A stretch of 64,000 bases of DNA from JAAYAO01 sp051133435 (GCF_051133435.1 NZ_JBPGNY010000001.1:248001-312000); one strand, 5' to 3'; positions 52,194 to 61,047 are shown, numbered from the stretch's first letter. Made by a program: numbers and translations. The notes: generated by a model not told the origin, from the letters alone.

Positions 52194-53309
52194 GTGCCCA
52201 TCGAACTACACCTCGACCCCCGTCAGCCCCTGTCCGAGGACTTCCGTCGCGCGGTCGGGGAGGCGATCGACGAGTTCATCGCCGCCCGCCGCCCCGAGTT
52301 GGCCGCGATCGGCCCCGAGGTGGCGGCCCTGGCCGACCGGGCCTCGGAGTTCACCGCCGGGGGCAAGCGGGTGCGTCCGGCCTTCTGTGTCTGGGGAAAT
52401 GTCGCGGTGCGCGGTGTCCCGGCCGATCCGTCCGCGCTGCTGTGGGCGGCGGCCAGTCTGGACGTGCTGCACGTCAGCGCCCTGGTGCACGACGATGTGA
52501 TGGACGCCTCCGACACCCGCCGTGGGGTGCCGGCCGCGCACCGGCAGTTCGAGGCGCTGCACCGGGATTCGGACTGGCTGGGGGAACCGCTCACCTTCGG
52601 CCGGGCCGGGGCGATTCTGCTCGGTGATCTGCTGACCATGTGGTCGGTACAGATGGTCGACCAGAGCCCGCTGCGCGGGGGGCTGTCGGTGTCCGATCTG
52701 GCCCGGGCGCTGCCGTTCATCGAGTCGATGCGTACCGAGGTGACCGCCGGACAGTTCCTGGACATCGTGGCCCAGGCCCAACCCTTCGGTGACCCCGACC
52801 GGGCGAAGGATGAGGCGCACCGGGTGGTGGAGTACAAGACCGCCCGCTACACCGTGCAGCGTCCCCTGCAGTTCGGTGCCGCCCTGGCCGACGGTGACGA
52901 GGCCCAACTGACCGCGCTGGCGGCCTACGGCTCACCGCTGGGCCGGGCCTTCCAGTTCCGCGACGACGTGATGGGAATCTTCGGCGACAGCGCGGTGACC
53001 GGCAAGCCGGCCGGGGACGATCTGCGCGAGGGCAAACGCACCCTGTTGTTGGCCCACGCCTTCGCCGGCACCACCGAGGCCGGCGCCCGGCGGTTGACCG
53101 AACTGGTCGGCAATCCGGCCCTGGCCGGGGACGAACTGGCCGAAGCCCGCGACATCATCGCCGGCTCGGGGGCGCGCGAACAGGTCGAGCAGATGATCGA
53201 GGACTGCCTGGCCGAGGCACTCAATGCCCTCGACACCGCGGAATTCTCCGAGGTGGGCCGTGAAGGTCTGACCGCCTTGGCCCACGCCGCGGTGAACCGC
53301 AGCCACTGA
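52194..53309 (+). CDS. trans-polyprenyl diphosphate synthase
   Basis: The 371-residue isoprenyl chain-elongating enzyme has the first Asp-rich motif HDDVMDASDTRRG and the second FRDDVMGIFGD, with the basic GGKRVRP patch before them. It makes an all-trans prenyl diphosphate (for example geranylgeranyl for quinones or carotenoids); chain length cannot be read reliably. IdsA/GrcC-type genes next to metF are common in actinobacteria. The yhf cluster begins just downstream on the other strand. Confidence 0.94.
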   Translation: MPIELHLDPRQPLSEDFRRAVGEAIDEFIAARRPELAAIGPEVAALADRASEFTAGGKRVRPAFCVWGNVAVRGVPADPSALLWAAASLDVLHVSALVHDDVMDASDTRRGVPAAHRQFEALHRDSDWLGEPLTFGRAGAILLGDLLTMWSVQMVDQSPLRGGLSVSDLARALPFIESMRTEVTAGQFLDIVAQAQPFGDPDRAKDEAHRVVEYKTARYTVQRPLQFGAALADGDEAQLTALAAYGSPLGRAFQFRDDVMGIFGDSAVTGKPAGDDLREGKRTLLLAHAFAGTTEAGARRLTELVGNPALAGDELAEARDIIAGSGAREQVEQMIEDCLAEALNALDTAEFSEVGREGLTALAHAAVNRSH

Positions 53310-53337
53310 ACCAGCGCTCTTCGCAGTAAGGACGCGC

Positions 53338-54552
53338 TCAGATGAGCTTGACCGGCTGTCCGTGCACCAGTTCGTCCACGTCCAGACCCAACGCAACGCA
53401 TGCTCCCCCGGCGATGTCAGCGAGCGTGGCCAGATCTACGTCCAAGCTGTGTCCACGGCCGGTGGATGCCGCAAGCACAGGCACATACTCGCGCGTGTGA
53501 AAAGCATGCTCAATGCAGGGGTCGTTCCCGTGGTCAGCAGTCACGACGAGCCCCGCGTCCCCAAGCCCGGGGAGCCATTCACCAACAGCGGCGTCCACCT
53601 GTTCGATCAGGGACACATAACGCCCAACATCTTGCTGATGGCCGGCCAAATCGGTCTGCTGGACGTTGACCACGCTCAGTCCTGGTTCGCCGATCAGGTC
53701 GGTGGTGATGTCCAGCAGCTTTTCTGTTTCCACTCCGGGGAAGCGCCTCACCTCAGACTCTGTGATCAGGATGTCGGAGGCTTTCCCCACGAGGGTCACC
53801 GGCAATCCTGCCCGTGCCGCCACCTCGGGCAGTTGGTGACGATAGTCGATCTCGGCACCCAGATGGTTCACCTTCAAACCACCCTTGGTGTAGAAACCGG
53901 AAGCAGGCGTGTCCAGTCCCACCGTGCCGACTTCACCTTCGCGCACCGACTCGATCAACGCGTTGTCCGAGTAGCCACCCACGGCAATAACCCGGGCCAC
54001 CGGGGCGATCGACCTGACGAGTCGCGCGATTCCTTCGATCTGGCCCCACTCGAATTCCGATAGCCGACCCGAGACATTCCAGTTCAGACGCGGGTCCGCT
54101 TCCAGATTGTCATGAACAAGCACACCGCCGTCGACAATCAGCATCCGATTTCCGCAAGCAAGGTCGACGCGATGCCCGGCTCGTAATAGCACCGCTGACA
54201 GCTGATCCACGTAGTCCCCCACAGCCGCCAAAGTCACTTGGGACATGTCAGCACCCATCATGGTTTGATGCCCGGCGAAGGAGTCCGCGCCGGGATATCC
54301 CAAGGCTGCTCGACGGAATGTGGTGGCGGCCGTGATCGAAGTAGTTGCGAGTTCGAGATCCGGCCGCAGATCACTCAATCCGAGCGCAGCCAGGTGTGGA
54401 ATGTGCAACTGTTGACCGCGCTCGCTTCGAGACCAGGCAACAAGCGACCCCAAGGTGTCGGCTCGGGCATCTTCCGGACGCAGTTCTCCGGCATCCGGCA
54501 TCGCACCGATACCAAACCCATCAATGACCAGGACCACCAGTCCGTTCAGCAT
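53338..54552 (-). CDS. yhfW: YhfW-like phosphopentomutase-family metalloenzyme
   Basis: The 404-residue protein belongs to the alkaline-phosphatase superfamily and resembles phosphopentomutase (DeoB). D11 in LVIDGFGIGAMPD and the Thr in ADTLGSL match the metal and phospho-residue sites; AGHQQDVGRY and TADHGNDPCIEHAFHTREY supply the other metal ligands. E. coli YhfW is the nearest named relative; its substrate is unknown to me. It is the last gene of the yhf-like operon, 4 nt after yhfX. A sugar-phosphate mutase role is inference. Confidence 0.88.
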   Translation of the reverse strand: MLNGLVVLVIDGFGIGAMPDAGELRPEDARADTLGSLVAWSRSERGQQLHIPHLAALGLSDLRPDLELATTSITAATTFRRAALGYPGADSFAGHQTMMGADMSQVTLAAVGDYVDQLSAVLLRAGHRVDLACGNRMLIVDGGVLVHDNLEADPRLNWNVSGRLSEFEWGQIEGIARLVRSIAPVARVIAVGGYSDNALIESVREGEVGTVGLDTPASGFYTKGGLKVNHLGAEIDYRHQLPEVAARAGLPVTLVGKASDILITESEVRRFPGVETEKLLDITTDLIGEPGLSVVNVQQTDLAGHQQDVGRYVSLIEQVDAAVGEWLPGLGDAGLVVTADHGNDPCIEHAFHTREYVPVLAASTGRGHSLDVDLATLADIAGGACVALGLDVDELVHGQPVKLI

Positions 54553-54556
54553 CCGC

Positions 54557-55705
54557 TCACCTTCCCGACTCGACTACACGACCTTGACCGTCGAACAGGC
54601 CGAGCACCTCCGGGTGTCCTGTTGAGATTCCGGAGACAACCGCCACCAATGACCGCACCACAAAGAGCTGAGTTCGAAATGCCATCACTGCCGTGGACCC
54701 GACCGTTGGACTTGTCCCTGGGCAATCGAACCTGCGGTAGTAGTCGATGTTCTCCGCGGAGCCCTTGTGCAGGCGCACCAGTTTGCGCTCGGCCTTGTCC
54801 ACGATCAGAGCTTTCTCGGCATGACCGCGCGGATAGAATCCCCCGCCGAAAACCGCTGCCACTGGCGAACCCAGGGCGACCTCGGACACATACACAATGG
54901 CCGGCTGCTCGGGCAGTTCGTAGTTCACAGCATGCTCAGGTGTTGTGCCGGTCAAGGCATGACCGGGTTCGCCGACAGTTGCCCCCAGGGAGGACAACAA
55001 CTCCAACGACCCGGCGCTGGTGTGACTGGGAAGGTTGATCACCGGGTCCTCAAGCACACTGGCAGCGCGTAGCACTCTGTCTGCGGTGGCCGTTGCTCGG
55101 GGAACACCACTCGCATCGTCGAAAAGCACACACGGAAAACCCGTCACGCCCGCAATTCGAATGCCTGGCAGGCCGAGATCCCGCATTCGTTCCACGTCTT
55201 CCGGATCGAATCCGCCGTCCTGACCCGGATACAGGTCTTCGGCAGCAGCAGTGACCCGCAACAGCACGTTCTGGGTGATACCAACCTGCACCGCAGCGTC
55301 CGACACAGCGCGCAGGTTCTGCTCATCGATGACCGTCACATGTGCCGGGCGATGCGCCAGCACGGTCGGCAATTGGCGAACCGGGATCTGCACAAGATGT
55401 CCCACGTTCGCCAGTTGGACGCCGGCGGCCAGGATCGGAGCAATTTCACGGGTATCGATCACCGCCGCCCTGGGAATGGCCGCGCCGATGGCAGCGTAGA
55501 CGAGTGGGTTGCGACCGAACTGTTTCCCGACCTGCCACAGCTCAACTCCATACCGCTTTCCGGCTTCGGCGATGCTGCGCGCATTCACTGTAATGGCATC
55601 CAGATCGAGTAGATACGTGTCCGGCGGTATCTGTCCGCCGGCGTGGAGTTCAACCGCGGTATCGACCAACGCCGGATTGCGCTGGAGCGTCACATCAAGG
55701 AACAT
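54557..55705 (-). CDS. yhfX: YhfX-like PLP enzyme (alanine-racemase N-terminal fold)
   Basis: The 382-residue protein has a fold-III PLP barrel like alanine racemase and D-threonine aldolase. The PLP Lys is probably K61 in ELWQVGKQFGRNP; YLLDLDAITVNARSI, VTVIDEQNLRAV, and SHTSAGSLELL are family blocks. It could racemise or act on an amino acid; E. coli YhfX is not clearly characterised to my knowledge. ATG 55705 overlaps the yhfS end by 11 bases; the longer open frame upstream is yhfS read in another frame. Confidence 0.88.
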   Translation of the reverse strand: MFLDVTLQRNPALVDTAVELHAGGQIPPDTYLLDLDAITVNARSIAEAGKRYGVELWQVGKQFGRNPLVYAAIGAAIPRAAVIDTREIAPILAAGVQLANVGHLVQIPVRQLPTVLAHRPAHVTVIDEQNLRAVSDAAVQVGITQNVLLRVTAAAEDLYPGQDGGFDPEDVERMRDLGLPGIRIAGVTGFPCVLFDDASGVPRATATADRVLRAASVLEDPVINLPSHTSAGSLELLSSLGATVGEPGHALTGTTPEHAVNYELPEQPAIVYVSEVALGSPVAAVFGGGFYPRGHAEKALIVDKAERKLVRLHKGSAENIDYYRRFDCPGTSPTVGSTAVMAFRTQLFVVRSLVAVVSGISTGHPEVLGLFDGQGRVVESGR

Positions 55706-56798
55706 CGATTTCCCCCTCTGCCCGTTGCAGGATGCGCACACACAACTCGGCGTCGGCACGCATGGGATTGATCCGCAAGGTGCGATCACGCAGTTCCGGG
55801 TGTGTCTCCAAGTTGCTGCCGGACAGTCGGTAGACCATCGGCAGAATTTCGTACCGCGAGTTCGAACCAACCGGATGAGTGGCCGCACCACAGCGCGCAG
55901 CTGCTCGCATCAGATCTGGCGCAACCGGGCGATCCAACAACGCGATCACACACAGATCTTGAGCATTGGCCAGTTGTGCTTCGACGATTCCCGGCACCTC
56001 CCCCGCAGCGAGTCGCTGGGCGAGTTCCACACTCGCCTGGGCTTGCAGAGCCCAGTTCACCGGCACCATCACGAGCTGCTGTAGGGCCATCAGCGCCTGG
56101 TGGCCCTGCACCTGCCCTCCCCCGGAATAGTTGGCCCGATGGGCACGCTCAATGACGTCCGCGTCGCCGACCACTACCCCGACACCTTCGGGGCCGTGCA
56201 GCTTGAACAGCGAGAACGCCGATGCCGAGGCGCCGAGTTGCGAACCCATCAGCGGAGTTCGATAGACCGCGTAGTTGTCATCGACGATGGTCCGCACCCC
56301 CGCAGCCCGAGCTGCCGCAATCACGTCAGCCGGGGAGTAGGAGTCAGTCAGCCGTTGCCGAGTGTGCTGGAGATACAACCACTGGACGTTGCCGCCGGCC
56401 AGTTCTCGGGCCAGGGCCTCGGCGTCGTTGAAGTCGACTCTGACCGGTTGGATCGCGGTGTCGTGGAAGGTTGTAGCGGTGGTCGCGTAATCGGCTGCGT
56501 CATGAACAATGGGTCGTCGGTCTCCCTCCGACAGCGGCCCGGCCGAGAGCGCGGTCCGGATCGCACCGGTGCCGGCTCCCTGCACCAAGCAGGCTGCCTC
56601 GGCATCGAATGCCATCGCCAATGCGGCTTCAACTCGTGCCGTTGTGTCCGGCCGGCCCAGCGGTGGGTTGACCCCCACGTCCGTACTGAAGATCGCGTTG
56701 CCGGCAAAGTGTTCACTGGCGGCTGCGACCAGCTTCCGTTGAGCCTCCCGGGCTTGGGACATCGTCGGTATCGGCAATGGCGTGGTGGGCGGAAGCAT
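55695..56798 (-). CDS. yhfS: YhfS-like PLP-dependent aminotransferase-fold enzyme
   Basis: The 367-residue protein has a fold-I PLP layout: VQGAGTGAIRTAL for the phosphate cup, the Asp pair in TIVDDNYAVYR, and Lys199 in FSLFKLHGPEGVGVV as the probable Schiff-base lysine. E. coli YhfS (about 360 residues) has the same size. It could be an aminotransferase or lyase. ATG 56798 lies 5 nt after the php stop; a GGAGG remnant precedes it. Function inferred from fold and operon only. Confidence 0.88.
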   Translation of the reverse strand: MLPPTTPLPIPTMSQAREAQRKLVAAASEHFAGNAIFSTDVGVNPPLGRPDTTARVEAALAMAFDAEAACLVQGAGTGAIRTALSAGPLSEGDRRPIVHDAADYATTATTFHDTAIQPVRVDFNDAEALARELAGGNVQWLYLQHTRQRLTDSYSPADVIAAARAAGVRTIVDDNYAVYRTPLMGSQLGASASAFSLFKLHGPEGVGVVVGDADVIERAHRANYSGGGQVQGHQALMALQQLVMVPVNWALQAQASVELAQRLAAGEVPGIVEAQLANAQDLCVIALLDRPVAPDLMRAAARCGAATHPVGSNSRYEILPMVYRLSGSNLETHPELRDRTLRINPMRADAELCVRILQRAEGEIDVP

Positions 56799-56802
56799 GG
56801 CG

Positions 56803-57723
56803 CTATACCTCCACTCCCGACAACCAGCGCAACGGATTACGCCGATAGAGCAGATCCAGTGTGTCGGCATCGACACCCCGCGAACGGAGTTGGGCCTTGA
56901 ACGCTTGCAATACGTGGCCATACCCGTGTGCGCCATTCGCGGTCAGGTATCCGAACCGAGAGATGTCGTTGCTGAGCAAGACACGATCGGCATACCCCGC
57001 GTCCATCAGCGTGATGATTCGGCTCAGTCTGGCTTCATCACTTTCGTAAGAGGCTTTCCCGATGGTGTCGAATGCGACGTAGGCACCTTCACGTGCAATG
57101 GACACATGCTGATCGGAGCCGGCCCACAGGTCCTGATGCCCAATCGCGACGCGTGCCGGGTCGACGCCTTCGGATAAGAGCAGTTCAAGTTGCCCCAGGC
57201 CACCTCGTCCAAGATGTGCGTGCGTAGCAAGCGGGGTCCCAGTCCGAGCGGATGCTCTGGCCGAGGCACGCAGGCTGATCTCCTCTGCCGGCGAAGGCGC
57301 GTCACCATGTGAACCGACCTCACCGATCACGCCTGTCCGGATACCAGTGTCATCCACACCTTCAGTGATCTCGGCCAAAATCCTCTGTTCGACCGACTCC
57401 ACGGAACTGATCTCGCCCACGGGGTGGAAGCGTTCGTAGTAGTAGCCCGTGCCCGCCACGACGGGCACTCCGGTGGCTTCGGAGATGCGTCGGAGTGCCA
57501 CGACGTCTCGCCCCATCCCACGACAGGACAACTCGACGACCAGACCCAAACCGGTTTGTCGTGCCACGTCGGCCAACTCGGGCTGGACTTGTGCGGCGTC
57601 GAGGAAGCCCACCGAATCCGTGTCGGTGCGCAAGTCGACCACGAGATGCTCATGGGCAAGCACCGGCCCGGTTACTGTCCGAGGGTCGAGCTCCCCAGTT
57701 ACGGTTTGCAACATTGTTGTCAT
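56803..57723 (-). CDS. php: phosphotriesterase-homology protein (Php/YhfV)
   Basis: The 306-residue amidohydrolase-superfamily enzyme has a binuclear metal site: H24 and H26 (LAHEHL), bridging E135 (GVIGEVGSHG), H168 (ATHAHLG), H196 (IGHQDLW) and D253 (LSNDISRFG). A bridging Glu instead of a carboxylated Lys is the Php pattern. Php-family enzymes act on lactones or small phosphoesters; this substrate is unknown. Its ATG overlaps the yhfT stop (ATGA), so the pair is translationally coupled. Confidence 0.92.
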   Translation of the reverse strand: MTTMLQTVTGELDPRTVTGPVLAHEHLVVDLRTDTDSVGFLDAAQVQPELADVARQTGLGLVVELSCRGMGRDVVALRRISEATGVPVVAGTGYYYERFHPVGEISSVESVEQRILAEITEGVDDTGIRTGVIGEVGSHGDAPSPAEEISLRASARASARTGTPLATHAHLGRGGLGQLELLLSEGVDPARVAIGHQDLWAGSDQHVSIAREGAYVAFDTIGKASYESDEARLSRIITLMDAGYADRVLLSNDISRFGYLTANGAHGYGHVLQAFKAQLRSRGVDADTLDLLYRRNPLRWLSGVEV

Positions 57724-59123
57724 CCTCCGATGGGCGCGAAGAGCCCCAGTGGCACGAGCAGGTTCAGCAAGATGCCACCCACAATGACCGCTGTCGGTCC
57801 TGCAGCCATTCGGACGATCGGCCTACCCAGCGCCTCATTGAGGAGGTAGAGGCCGCCCACGATGGCCATCGCGATGCCGCCGCCCATCGCATTGGCCGCC
57901 ATGATCGAGCCGACCAGAATCGCCAAGCTCAGTGACTCGGTGATGGCATTACGGATGTGGTCGGCAGAGTCCCGAATTGAGGGCCAGCGCTGGAGCCAAC
58001 TGCCGAGCGCGGATAGGGCGAAGACTTCCACTGCCATGATCGCTGCGCCGGCCACGAAGGCGATACCGAGCGCCAACGGCCAGTTTTCGATCCCGGAACC
58101 GATGAGGTAGCCGGCGGAGTAGACGAACGTGAAACCGGCCATTGCATAGGCGCCGGACGCCAGGGCCGTGGTGGCAATGAGTGGAATGAACCCGAACGCT
58201 CGCGGCAAGTCGATCTGCGCTGCTTCGGCGAACTTGCCGTCAGCGACCATGAAGCTGGTTGCCTCCCCACCAGCGAAGATCCCCGATGCGGCCAACATCG
58301 CGACTGCCCCACCGAGAATCGCGAACCACACCACGTTCTTGCGCAGCCGCGCTGCGTTCGGACCAAAGAGCTGGTCAACCACTTCTGCTTCGGCCCGCTT
58401 GGACTCGGCGATTTGTTCTTGCTCTTCGGCAGAAAGCTTCGCGTGTTCGAGTTTCTCGGACTTCTTGGCTGCCAAGTCTCTTGCCAACGCGAACGCAACG
58501 AGCATGATGACACCGACGGCCATCGCGATCGCGCCGCCGAACACATCGGGCCAGACCTTGGCCATGACCAGCACAGTCACGACCTCCAACACGAACGTGA
58601 CGACACCCTTCAACCTGCCGAACTGGCGCGCGACGGCGATCACGGGGAAGATGGCGAACAGCCACAGGATGGGACCTGAAATCTGTTGCAAGGCGGTGAC
58701 GAAGTCGACCGGCAACTGATGAGCCAAGTTGTTGGCAGCGGCGAGACCGTAGGCACATACGGCTCCCCATGCGCCACCCGCGATCAGAGCTGCCCACCAC
58801 CAAGGAGCGAGCAGACCCAGGATCTCCACCGGCAGGAAGATCAGCCAAGGGTTCAGCACACCCGTTGACAGGGCCATCGGGGCGCCGAGGCCGAAAATGA
58901 AGCCGGCACTCAGACCGAACACGATGGTCGCCGTAGCACCTCGCGAAGACCGCCCCTGGATGAAATCCAGCATGAAGGGACGGGCACCGTCGTTGAACAC
59001 GGCAAGCGCCTTATGTGCGATGAGGGCGGCAAAAGCCGAGACCGCAATGACGAGAAACGATTGCCACGTCGCGAAGTGGATACCCACCTCAGGCGTGGTT
59101 TCCAGAACTACTGAGTGAAGCAT
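57720..59123 (-). CDS. yhfT: YhfT-like multispanning membrane transporter
   Basis: The 467-residue protein has about twelve hydrophobic segments and a charged cytoplasmic loop near residues 230-270 (KKSEKLEHAKLSAEEQEQ). E. coli YhfT is of similar size and is the expected permease of the yhf operon. Glycine-rich segments such as AAMGGGIAMAIVGGLYLL-like stretches (here ANAMGGGIAMAIVGG) are notable. ATG 59123 follows AGAAAGG at suitable spacing. The substrate is unknown; no ATPase or PTS genes are nearby. Confidence 0.85.
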   Translation of the reverse strand: MLHSVVLETTPEVGIHFATWQSFLVIAVSAFAALIAHKALAVFNDGARPFMLDFIQGRSSRGATATIVFGLSAGFIFGLGAPMALSTGVLNPWLIFLPVEILGLLAPWWWAALIAGGAWGAVCAYGLAAANNLAHQLPVDFVTALQQISGPILWLFAIFPVIAVARQFGRLKGVVTFVLEVVTVLVMAKVWPDVFGGAIAMAVGVIMLVAFALARDLAAKKSEKLEHAKLSAEEQEQIAESKRAEAEVVDQLFGPNAARLRKNVVWFAILGGAVAMLAASGIFAGGEATSFMVADGKFAEAAQIDLPRAFGFIPLIATTALASGAYAMAGFTFVYSAGYLIGSGIENWPLALGIAFVAGAAIMAVEVFALSALGSWLQRWPSIRDSADHIRNAITESLSLAILVGSIMAANAMGGGIAMAIVGGLYLLNEALGRPIVRMAAGPTAVIVGGILLNLLVPLGLFAPIGG

Positions 59124-59142
59124 GGGGCCATACCTTTCTGGT

Positions 59143-59499
59143 TCATGCCCGAGAAGATGCGATCTCGGACCAGAGCACCGGGACGACGTCCTGGATCTGG
59201 TCCATGGCGAAGCCGAAAGCGACCTTGCCGCTGGCAACTTCCTTGGCGATCACCTCACGGGGCGGCACGGTGCGCCCGAAAGTGTGAGTCTTGGCTCCCC
59301 CGAGGAGCCCGAGGAGGACACCGAGGCTTGCGCCGGCCCCGGTGTGACAGGTACCGAAGTAGTAGTCGATAGCACCGGAGCGAAGTTTCATCGCGGCATC
59401 CATGTCGGTGCCAATGATGACTTCGTCGTCGGGGCCAACCAGCTTCTTCAGCGCATCGGCAACTTCTGCCTTGGCAACGCCACCAGTCATGATTTTCAT
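59143..59499 (-). CDS. yhfU: YhfU-like DUF2620 protein
   Basis: The 118-residue protein starts MKIMTGGVAKAEVADALK and has DMDAAMKLRSGAIDYYFGTC, then HTGAGASLGVLLGLLGG and VAFGFAMDQIQDVVPVL, matching DUF2620 as in E. coli YhfU. It lacks a signal peptide and may be a cytoplasmic partner of the YhfT permease. It overlaps the yhfY end by 4 bases (ATGA) and lies 19 nt ahead of yhfT. Confidence 0.88.
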   Translation of the reverse strand: MKIMTGGVAKAEVADALKKLVGPDDEVIIGTDMDAAMKLRSGAIDYYFGTCHTGAGASLGVLLGLLGGAKTHTFGRTVPPREVIAKEVASGKVAFGFAMDQIQDVVPVLWSEIASSRA

Positions 59500-59876
59500 C
59501 GGTTCTCCTTACGGTGTGCGACATACAAGGTCGCGAGGTGGATGGTGAGGAAGTCGATTTCTCCCTTGGGGAGGGTGAGGCCCAGTTCGGCGGCTGCCCG
59601 GTCGGCGATTGCCCGGGCCCGGGCGGGGGAACTCGGGCTGGCGGTGCGGGCTTCGGCGACGTGAGCCACGTTGGGTTCGCCCACCGATGTGTCCCCGGTC
59701 CGAACTCGCTCCAGGGCAGCCATGAGATGCGCAGCGAACATGCCGGCCGTCTGCTCGGTAACCACATACTCCGAGTCGAGCTCCGCGAGCAGCTGCGACA
59801 CGAAGGCCACGATCTCGGGCGTCGCCATCCCCGTTTCGGCCGTGATTCTGAGCCTGTCTTCCAGCAGTTGGTCCAT
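59496..59876 (-). CDS. yhfY: YhfY-like stand-alone PRD protein
   Basis: The 126-residue protein is a single PTS regulation domain without DNA-binding domain. Conserved His are in MFAAHLMAALERV and DFLTIHLATLYVAH. PRDs are normally phosphorylated by PTS proteins, yet no PTS gene is seen in the window. The protein may switch YhfZ or an enzyme in response to phosphorylation or ligand; that is inference. It starts 8 nt after the yhfZ stop. Confidence 0.85.
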   Translation of the reverse strand: MDQLLEDRLRITAETGMATPEIVAFVSQLLAELDSEYVVTEQTAGMFAAHLMAALERVRTGDTSVGEPNVAHVAEARTASPSSPARARAIADRAAAELGLTLPKGEIDFLTIHLATLYVAHRKENR

Positions 59877-59884
59877 CGGGGTTC

Positions 59885-60766
59885 CTAATAGGTTGGGGGG
59901 CGCTTTCCAGCAAGCACCTCAGCGAATACGGTCATCGCGAGTGGCGAATCAATGGCCCGCCGAACCGGCCACGGAATCACGTTCGAGTGGTGGTGCACCA
60001 GAACGGCATTGGTGTTCCCTTCGATCTCGGGAAGCGGATAAATGTCGATGGGCACCCGCAGATGGTCGGAGACTTCATCGAGATTCCAGACAGTGGCGTC
60101 GATCAGGCCGGAGTCGAAGTGACCTGCAAGTTGGTGGTAAGAGACATCGACCAACCGCTCGTCGTCCAAGTCGGGGAAGTAGCGTGCAGTCAGGGTCACC
60201 TGGTCGGTCGATTTGGAGTCGACCCCCACTCGCAGCGTCGGATCGTGACGATCCCTGCCCCGAGTAATGATCAAGCCGTGACTGCCGACGTACGTGTTGG
60301 GCCCGAAGTCCCGGATCGTGTTGAGCTCGGAGCTTTCTGCAGCAAGGCGTGACATGAGTGCGAAGTCGGTGTGCCCATCCATGACCGAACGGGCTCGTTC
60401 CGTGGATCCACGCTGGAACATGAGCGACAGCGGGATGCCTGCGTCGGCGAAGCTCGCCTGCAGTGCCGACGCCATCGCCTCGTAGCGCAGGGAGTACGGC
60501 ATCGGTGTACCGATCGATATCGAGCGTCCACCACTGGCTTCCCACAGAAGCGGGTAATCCAGTGCCTCGATGAACGTGCCCAATCGGCCACGAGGTTTCA
60601 GTTGGACTGCACCCAAATCGGTCAACTGTGTCAGCGCACCCTGAATCGTTCCGTTCGAAGCTTCCAGTTCGGCTGCAACTTGCTTCACTGCCGGCAGTCG
60701 TTCGCCGACACGCATCGTGGACAGCAAGGCAGCAAGACGGACGGCAATGCGTCCCTCTTTGGACAT
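59885..60766 (-). CDS. yhfZ: YhfZ-like transcriptional regulator
   Basis: The 293-residue protein combines an N-terminal winged-helix domain (about 1-75; LPAVKQVAAELEASNGTIQGAL) with a C-terminal domain like a periplasmic binding protein (about 85-285; ISIGTPMPYSLRYEAMASAL), the layout of E. coli YhfZ. ATG 60766 is chosen: the start MSKEGRIAVRLAALL fits the family, and a GTG at 60805 lies upstream of the predicted transcription start. It heads the operon and probably controls it through the inverted repeat at 60797-60818. Confidence 0.9.
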   Translation of the reverse strand: MSKEGRIAVRLAALLSTMRVGERLPAVKQVAAELEASNGTIQGALTQLTDLGAVQLKPRGRLGTFIEALDYPLLWEASGGRSISIGTPMPYSLRYEAMASALQASFADAGIPLSLMFQRGSTERARSVMDGHTDFALMSRLAAESSELNTIRDFGPNTYVGSHGLIITRGRDRHDPTLRVGVDSKSTDQVTLTARYFPDLDDERLVDVSYHQLAGHFDSGLIDATVWNLDEVSDHLRVPIDIYPLPEIEGNTNAVLVHHHSNVIPWPVRRAIDSPLAMTVFAEVLAGKRPPTY

Positions 60767-60794
60767 GAACTGCTCTTGGAGTCCCACGATCGAA

Positions 60795-60823
60795 AGAATA
60801 TCCACTATTTCGGATATTTACAA
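60795..60823 (-). promoter_or_regulatory. promoter and inverted-repeat operator of the yhf operon
   Basis: On the minus strand TTGTAA (60818-60823) and TATTCT (60795-60800) are spaced 17 nt and make a good -35/-10 pair. Between and across them lies a perfect 7-bp inverted repeat AATATCC-N8-GGATATT (60797-60803 with 60812-60818). This would place transcription start near 60788 and the repressor directly over the promoter. YhfZ is the natural candidate to bind it. Confidence 0.65.
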
Positions 60824-60981
60824 GACCTCGACACCTGCGATGTTCAGCCGGTATGCGCCGACAGCGGAGATGCCCACCACGGGAATCGGAAGGCAGCCTG
60901 AAACGACTTTGCCCACGGGGGAGGATCCCGGTGGGGCGAAATGTGCGGCCGGGTGTGATGTGCTGAACTCCGGAACAGGCC
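60824..60981. other. intergenic stretch without recognised features
   Basis: No gene, RNA or repeat is recognised between the yhf promoter and the terminator downstream of the VOC gene. Codon use in all frames looks random. Confidence 0.4.
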
Positions 60982-61014
60982 GAAGGGCCGGCCATCGTGA
61001 GTGGCCGGCCCTTC
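60982..61014 (-). terminator. terminator of the VOC gene
   Basis: A perfect 13-bp stem (60982-60994 with 61002-61014) closes a 7-nt loop, 34 bp after the VOC stop codon. T-rich tail is weak, but the stem is strong. Confidence 0.7.
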
Positions 61015-61047
61015 TAGATCGAGCATGGTGGACGGGGTACGTGCAGG

